From Paraglomus occultum (lineage: Eukaryota > Glomeromycota > Glomeromycetes > Paraglomerales > Paraglomeraceae), in NCBI GenBank assembly GCA_910592205.1, contig CAJVPJ010000497.1, forward strand, positions 1 to 23,492: 23,492 bases of DNA, in the 5' to 3' direction. The notes beneath the pieces were generated by a model. It did no database searches and was not told the DNA's origin. It worked only from the letters and a program-made list of their open reading frames with translations. Numbering within the stretch: position 1 is the stretch's first letter; the number at the start of each line of letters is the position of its first letter. This document shows positions 17,369 to 23,492 of this stretch, piece after piece. A program made the position numbers and the translations under genes.

Positions 17369-17376
17369 TTTTATAG
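17369..17376 (-). promoter_or_regulatory. TATA box of the minus-strand secreted gene
   Basis: CTATAAAA on the minus strand lies 91-98 bases before the ATG at 17278, which would give a 5' UTR of about 60 bases. The spacing is similar to that of the ML-like secreted gene. Confidence 0.5.
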
Positions 17377-18081
17377 TTTTCGAAAACATAACTTCACTAA
17401 GTTGGCGTATTCTCATCAGAATAAGGCGTTCTTCAAATTTGTTTAGGTTTTAATAAATGAGATAATCGCTTTGTCATAAAACAAACAATCTAATGTAAAA
17501 TAGACGAGGCGTTCTCAAAGAAATGATTGTTCGAAAGATAATTTATTTAATTGTTCTCGTAAACTTTTAATTAATGATGTCATTCATTAAATTTAACTTA
17601 TTCTTACAGAGTCAATGTTAAAGGTGTTTATATCGTAAATAACACTCAAGCCTATTCAAAGCTCCAAATAATGTATTGCAATAATTCCAACATGACATCA
17701 TTTTGACCCTCTTTTTGCATCATAATCGCCGACCCTAGTCGGCAACAATTCAATTCAGATTATTATTGTAAACATTTTTGTTAAAAGTTTGAGTAACGCT
17801 TATCTTTTTTTTCCCGCAACAGTGAGTATATAAAAACAAATTTTTGCAAAAAATTTTGACCAACAACGTCAATGTTAATGACAAACAATAGACTATTAAA
17901 CTTATTATCTGATTTATTTATTCAAAGCGTTAGAAGTTGTATGATATTATTATAGTTAAACAATAATTTTAATACTGTACTCGTATCAAAATTACTCGGA
18001 CAACTATTAACTAAACAGAAAAACAGTTTGAATCGGTGACAGTTTGCATTAAATTGAACTCAAAAGTCGAAACATAAAACA
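17377..18081. other. AT-rich intergenic DNA
   Basis: No gene is supported. It holds the promoter flank of the minus-strand gene and the region before the ATG-intron candidate at 18082. A TATATAAAAA run lies near 17827-17836. Confidence 0.45.
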
Positions 18082-18260
18082 ATGGTAAGTACTTGGCTAG
18101 GGTCACGAGATTTTTTTAAACACTTTCAGGGATGAGGCTTAAAAGTGGGCGCTGACCCGCATAAATTTCCTGATCTCTTTTTTAGACAATACATCTTCTA
18201 AAGACTGTATTGCAAGCCGAAACGGGAAGCCAAGAAAAATTAAGCTTGAATGGTTCCTGA
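18082..18260 (+). other. Candidate start codon followed at once by an intron
   Basis: ATG at 18082-18084, in the context AAACAATG, is directly followed by GTAAGT. The acceptor candidate CTCTTTTTTAG ends at 18185, with a CTGAC branch-site match at 18152-18156, about 30 bases before it. This would be a textbook fungal intron of 101 bp. Splicing ATG to ACAATACAT gives about 25 codons (including HLLKTVLQAETGSQEKLSLN) before a stop near 18258. The neighbouring frame is longer and also protein-like (CIASRNGKPRKIKLEWF). I recognise neither. The intron signals are strong but the gene is not established; a frameshifted first exon or a non-coding transcript is possible. Confidence 0.3.
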
Positions 18261-18749
18261 TTCAAAGCATGCAAACAAATACTCCTGACATAGACACTCA
18301 ATAATTGCGTGACACTAAATGACTAATACAGTAAATGAATTGTCAGAAACATGCACTTGTGTAATAATTAAAATACGTTAACCAGTAGGTGGCGTTCTTG
18401 GAAATGACGTTATAAAAATGATAACCTGTTTACGAATACTTATCCATATTGGAATGTTTTCTTGCTGTAAATTGCTCTTATGTAACGATTAAAATCTTTT
18501 GTAATCTAATAACCCCTTTTTACGCAATTAAATATTACTTAAATTACATAACTAGTCCGTATAAGTCTTCATTTTGTAAGCATCGCATCGTGTGTAACAA
18601 TTGTTAATTCTTGTTAAGTGTTATTAATACTTACGAGATAATATGGTTGTACAGAAACAATTGCTTTGTGTAACGAGATAGTTGAAAGCTAACAATCGAT
18701 ACACGGTAACTCCATTTGCAACTTAAATTTAGGTTAGATTAGTATTGAG
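18261..18749. other. AT-rich spacer, nothing recognised
   Basis: No open frame of note. A TATAAAAA match near 18411 precedes only a short frame of about 24 codons. Confidence 0.4.
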
Positions 18750-20967
18750 AAACGATTTCCCGAACGGTTGACTTATTTGGGTTGCCTGATCGACCATACA
18801 CCGCATTCGTGATTTCGGGCAATTTGCATCCGTTCAAGTATCGGGAGTGAGGGTATGTTCAATGTGAGTTCCGTTCGTCGAGTCAGAGACGGTGATGCCC
18901 GGCTTTTTTGCTTTTCGCCCCCGAATGCTTAAAACTATTTGTTTCAGCAGACGGGTGATTGATACGGCCATTGCTTTTAGAAAGAAAGCAATGATATTCA
19001 TCGATTATGGTTCGGTAGAAATGGCGATGGACCACGAGCAGATGATGATATACCAAAGAATGCCAAACTATTGAAAATGATTTTAACCCAAGACAAGATA
19101 GATGTTACGATTTTGTTAGCATTGTTCTGACTTTTCACCCGAGATCAGGAATGGACCAAATCAAACATTCTTCGCCACAATGGATATGGACGGAGCCAGT
19201 GCTTGATATAACATGCCCAAATCTTAGCTCTTGCAGGCAATGTTCGGAATATTTTTCATCTAGGAAGCTTGATTAGGACTTTTGTCGGCAGCCTAGTTAT
19301 GGCATCCATCAACGGTCTCGAACGCCATTACCAGGCGGTCACGGTACGGTGAAGACATATGTAAGAATGATTTGGATACGACAAGATGCCAACCGGGACA
19401 GTGCTGAAAGTCGCTATCGAACCTTGGATGTCAGTTACACATCTTAGAACACTCTAACGGCGCACATGATGAACTTCTACAAAATCATCAAGTTAGCAAA
19501 GCCAAGAACGTGGACTTGCAAATAATCCATCATGTAAGCCAGATTTGGATAATTCTTTACAGTTCAGATCGTACTCGAGATTCTTGCAAACAGATATCGG
19601 AGCATGACACTGGTATTCATAAGCGTTTGGTACTAGTGATTCTGCTAAAAGTAACAAATACCCTCCAACTCGATGAGAGTAAAACTACCATAGACCTTAC
19701 GATACACAGTCACAAGGGCCGTGATGACTGTGGATGCGAATATATTCCACAGGTTTGTAAATATGCACGATGTGTTTGCAAAGTTTATTACGGTACGTAT
19801 CGACTGCGCCATGATTGACGTGGAACTCGCCAGTTTATTGTACTTTAACACTAGTTACTTGACTTGTTGGTATATTGGATTACAATAATGTCTAAACGTG
19901 ACTGGTCCCCCTTCCCTAGCACACAAGATGTGGAACTTTGAACTTTACTATAAAGTCTTTCCGTCGGTAATGAAACGCGGGTTTGACATACTGGAAGAAT
20001 TTGGAAAGGGTGACTATTAGTATTCGTTGCAGATTGTCTTTAGCTATCACTACCTCTTACACTTCTTTCGTCATAGACATGCCCGACAATGAATGCTTTG
20101 CAAATGTGCGGAAACAGCCAGTTGACGTTCTCGATAAGATCTTGTTGTCGAAAAGGTATGTTGATCTCCCTGTACCAATGCTAAGGAAACAAAACGAGAT
20201 TTAACCCTAATCTGTTTCTAGGCAACACCGCATGCTGTGATGGTCGAACAGCATGACACTGATGAAACATTCGATATGAAATTCCTTTTACGATAAATCT
20301 ACCGTTCAGATTATCCATACACATGGGTAGCTAGCGAGTACCGTTGGAACTGGTTAAGGAGTTGATCAGCACGGGATCACGAATGCCACCCTAGTTATAA
20401 TCTCTGGGCTATAAGTACTCTAATTAGCTCATTGGAGAAACCCGTTACCGAGCGCGCCCATTTCAGACGCGACTGATTGAAAATCTACCCACCATCAAGA
20501 GATCGTTTTGCATACATGTGTCTGCAGTATGGTTTCTGATTCGTGTTCAGGAAATGCAGAGCATAGAAGCGAGTCAATGTGGGGCAGGTGAGGAACAATG
20601 ACAAGGCGTTGAAGCATATTTGATATGAGCAATTAATATCTAGTTTGTTGTTTAGATCAGTCACGGTATGTCAATGGATAGCCCAGGTTCATTGTTGACT
20701 TTGTGAGGTTATTACTGTCACAGGACGAGAATGTCGGACAAAGCCGATGAAGAATTGGGCATTGTCTAGTCACAATGTTGACAATGTTTGCCACCCAACA
20801 TGAATATTTGTAAGATGGTATGAATACACTGTGCCACAACAGTTGACAACTTGATTAAATCCTTCTCGGAAAACCAAAACAGAAATGAATTTCTTGGTTG
20901 CAAGTTACAGACGTAGAGCCGACTCGAATTGACAGTGTCTAATTACGCTATTTACAAGCAAACAGTT
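18750..20967. pseudogene. GC-elevated block with degenerate coding-like frames, origin unknown
   Basis: Hand counts of single 60-base lines here gave 38, 47 and 50 % GC, against 27 % in a line of the right flank. Short frames on the plus strand are protein-like but change frame and carry stops. Examples are GLPDRPYTAFVISGNLHPF near 18785-18840, RADDDIPKNAKLLKMILTQD near 19035-19100, ILALAGNVRNIFHLGSLIRT near 19225-19285, MPDNECFANVRKQPVDVLDK near 20079-20140 and ATPHAVMVEQHDTDETFDMK near 20222-20281. No domain, transposase or polymerase motif is recognised. The likeliest reading is a long-decayed gene or mobile element. The class is inferred; only the compositional shift is directly seen. Confidence 0.3.
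20156..20221 (+). other. Intron-like segment inside the GC-elevated block
   Basis: AAAAG is followed by GTATGT; a CCCTAATC branch-like site and CTGTTTCTAG acceptor follow 66 bases later. The exon-like sequence before it encodes DNECFANVRKQPVDVLDKIL and that after it ATPHAVMVEQHD, but joining them leaves the frame off by one. This fits a gene with a later indel, but chance is possible. Confidence 0.28.
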
Positions 20968-21031
20968 GATGACGACGACGGTGGTGTGGTGGTGGTTATG
21001 ACGATAATGATGGTGACGACAACAACAATGG
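20968..21031. repeat. Imperfect trinucleotide run (GAC/GGT/GAT/AAC)
   Basis: The segment moves from GATGACGACGACGG through GGTGGTGTGGTGGTGG to GACGACAACAACAATGG. It is a degenerate three-base repeat at the right edge of the GC-elevated block; such runs often come from acidic or poly-Asn coding tracts, but no long frame surrounds it. Confidence 0.6.
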
Positions 21032-23492
21032 TTATAAAACAATGTTGCTCACTTGGATGTACGCTAAGACGTATGAGTTTGTGAGAATATATTCACTTCC
21101 AACACATAAGTGCAATAATGATGCCAGTCAAAACAGACGATATAAGAAATGACTCAAGAGTCGCAACGATTTCATAATTGGATTTACCAAATATGATGGT
21201 AACTATTACATGATTGCTTGGAGAGCGTTTTATCAGTATTATTGTCTTATTAGTTCTTCCAAGTAGGCGATTGATGACTATTGACGCAGGATAAATGCCT
21301 GGGTTATTGGAATCACTCAAGAGCCATTTACGCAAACAGCTTTAGCGGTCCACCGTGTGCGAATAAAGGGTTCCACTAAGTCAAGAGCCATCTACTCAAG
21401 CATATTATTTAGTTTATACCGTAGCAGTATATCGACTTGATAAATTAACAGATCGGGTGGTTACAGAACATTTCATGCTGCCAAATATAGAAATTCGAAA
21501 GTGAAATATATGACCAAAACGATGTACTAAAACGATTTGAGTCCTGATTAAAACGATATTTAATCTGACCCCATATTCATTAAATTTAATAGTTTAGAAA
21601 TGTTCGTATTATGTTCCATTCTTTATGGACTTACACAAGACCCACAAAAGAGTACATGAATTTTATGCAATATGCTAATAATGCTTGAATAATTTAGCAC
21701 GTTTGACAGGTATTGCAAGCTATCTGGGTACTATTCATCGTGCAGGAATTATAATCTCCGTGACGGAAACATAGTTATGCATGATATAAGTTTTTTGCGA
21801 TTTCTCATGACCGGTGACTTTACGCGTCTTACCTTATATCACACCTCGCTGTGAATAGAAATTTCTCACGATCTACCTTACCTTGCACACCGGAAATCTT
21901 TCATACTCAAAAAACAAACGTGTATTATTGTGTATTTAATTGCTACTGACGAACCACTTTAAGAGATAGAGAATTAATGTGCATTAACTACGACCAACGA
22001 TTCCTGATTCCGTACCAGAGTAATACAAGAAACTCGTGTCGTGACGCTAATCCCGATAAGCGTCTTGATTTTGAGTAATAATCGCATGCTTATTATAGTA
22101 AGAATGACGTGTAGCTTACCACTTCACGCCTCGAAAAGGAGACCAAATACTCTAGTAAACTCTTACCCACAGGAGATTTGCTTAAATTAAGAAATGATTA
22201 TAAGATGTCAATTGAAGTTCAAGTACGAGGAGCATAGAGAGAGTTATTATAATATCATGTGTTATTAATTTTATGTTCGATATGTAAAGCCGAAAGCAAT
22301 AAATTACGTAAACTATTGTCAAATAAATTCAGTGTTACTTTCCGCTATATATTTCCCACATTATTATAATGCGAAAATTTTTGCTATAAGTACCAACTAA
22401 ATTATAATGTTCGGGGTTGGGTTTATCGACATGCTTTTAAAACGCAAAGTTTGTGAGAAATAAATACCTATTATTTAACATCGAGCTGGGGAGTAGCAAT
22501 CTAATTAAGTAATTCTGTAGTACTGAGATAGAGTAGTTTTTCGGAGTGATAATTATTTTGCAGCTCTGCTGAATCTAAGTCCGAAACATTTAAGAATTTC
22601 TTTATACTAATTCACAGGTAGTTAGAATTGATTGTAAAAAATATACATGCATATAACTGAAGTTTAAAGTTTTCTAATAAAATCTAATTATTAGTTAATA
22701 AATTGACCTTTCTCTTATAATAATTGTGAGAAACATTGACTGTAAATAAAAAAACTTTTTATGTATTTTTTTTATAAAAGTACATTTCCAGCGTGTAAAG
22801 TCTGATTTAACTACTTCCGAATGAGTGGCTCTCCTAGTCGTTGTTAAATAAATAAAACAACTAGTAAATTTGACGTTGAGTTTTCCTATTCACAACTTTA
22901 ACGTCGACGCCACTACCGCTGATAATTGATCTGTCTCCGAGTACGCAGATCTGTTCTCACCAGAAAGACTAGATTATTGGTTTACAATTAATGTTAATGT
23001 AATGTCTGAAGTGTGTTACGCTAAGAAATATATTTACGGTATATTTCTTGTTTGTTTTTTACTGTCTCGATTAGACATGAATTAGAAATACGTAGTCCAA
23101 AAGAGCAGCGCGTAACATATAAAAGTTTACGATAAACACAATTTTTTTGTACATTATTTTTGCGTTTCCGTTTTGTAAACTAAACCTAACATAAAAAATT
23201 ACAGTATTTTTTGGGAAAGAGACAATTATGTATGACGTAAAAAACATAGATGCGTCAAAATAATAATTTAGACTATCAGAAACAACTAATGCTACCACAA
23301 AATTTACATTTACTTATTATTATACGTAAACTGCACAACGTATAGCGGCAGATATATAAGGTAGAGGGGGGTAATTTGGCGAAGTTAAAGTTCTTACTAA
23401 GTGAAAATTTTATTGAACCGTTTATAACTTTTGATATTCAGAGGTAATAAACTAGAACATATTTATAATAGATGCATACAAATAGAAAAGGG
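21032..23492. other. AT-rich terminal region, no supported gene
   Basis: The minus-strand frame at 21093-21335 has no ATG; its C-terminal part is hydrophobic (FLISSVLTGIIIALMC), which is too little to call a gene. A small direct repeat, CAAGAGCCAT.TAC.CAA, occurs near 21318 and 21382. The minus-strand frame near 23071-23298 has low complexity and no other support. Nothing else was recognised up to the right edge. Confidence 0.45.

Noticed and set aside
1-23492. tRNA, 5S rRNA or CRISPR array
   Set aside because: No A/B-box pairs with cloverleaf potential, no rRNA-like sequence and no regularly spaced short repeats with unique spacers were found by eye on either strand; the repeats seen are contiguous tandem arrays.

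Overview
This window looks like nuclear DNA of a filamentous fungus, most likely an arbuscular mycorrhizal fungus (Glomeromycotina). The DNA is AT-rich, coding density is low, and the one well-supported intron type is short (95-98 bp) with GT-AG ends. The clearest genes are BTB-BACK-TLDc proteins, a family I know to be strongly expanded in Rhizophagus-type genomes. Two small secreted-protein loci have a signal peptide followed by a Lys-Arg processing site. There is no operon structure and no bacterial ribosome-binding signal. The assignment rests on family recognition, not a database search, and the species cannot be named from here.

Layout. Positions 1-2270 hold repeats: a ~50 bp repeat at the left end, a ~180 bp duplication, and a candidate non-autonomous DNA element (1046-2225). 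That element has 34/35 bp terminal inverted repeats enclosing 4.4 copies of a ~174 bp minisatellite. Next comes the first intact BTB-BACK-TLDc gene (2728-4262, one intron). A mostly empty stretch leads to a frameshifted ML/NPC2-like secreted lipid-binding gene (7088-7515). A small minus-strand gene with a mitochondrial-type N-terminus (8430-8744) is divergent from the second intact BTB-BACK-TLDc gene (9105-10666, same intron). From 10.8 to 13.8 kb there is an (AAAAC)n microsatellite, a small GC-rich hairpin patch, a possible decayed reading frame, and a multi-pass membrane protein split over two frames (12889-13451). A third BTB copy at 14691-15360 is clearly dead: it has no start codon, several indels and no TLDc domain. 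On the minus strand, 16763-17278 encodes a secreted protein resembling the Cu/Zn superoxide dismutase fold without its metal ligands. The right side holds a candidate start codon immediately followed by an intron (18082-18185), a 2.2 kb block of clearly higher GC with short degenerate coding-like frames (about 18.75-21.0 kb), and then AT-rich DNA with no gene I can support.

How the genes relate. The three BTB copies lie on one strand about 6 kb apart and share promoter blocks, intron position and 3' UTR similarity, so they form a locally duplicated family in birth-and-death turnover. The dead copy and three other frame-broken genes suggest either active decay or uncorrected indel errors in the assembly; this should be settled before any broken gene is interpreted. 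No metabolic pathway or physically coupled system is evident.
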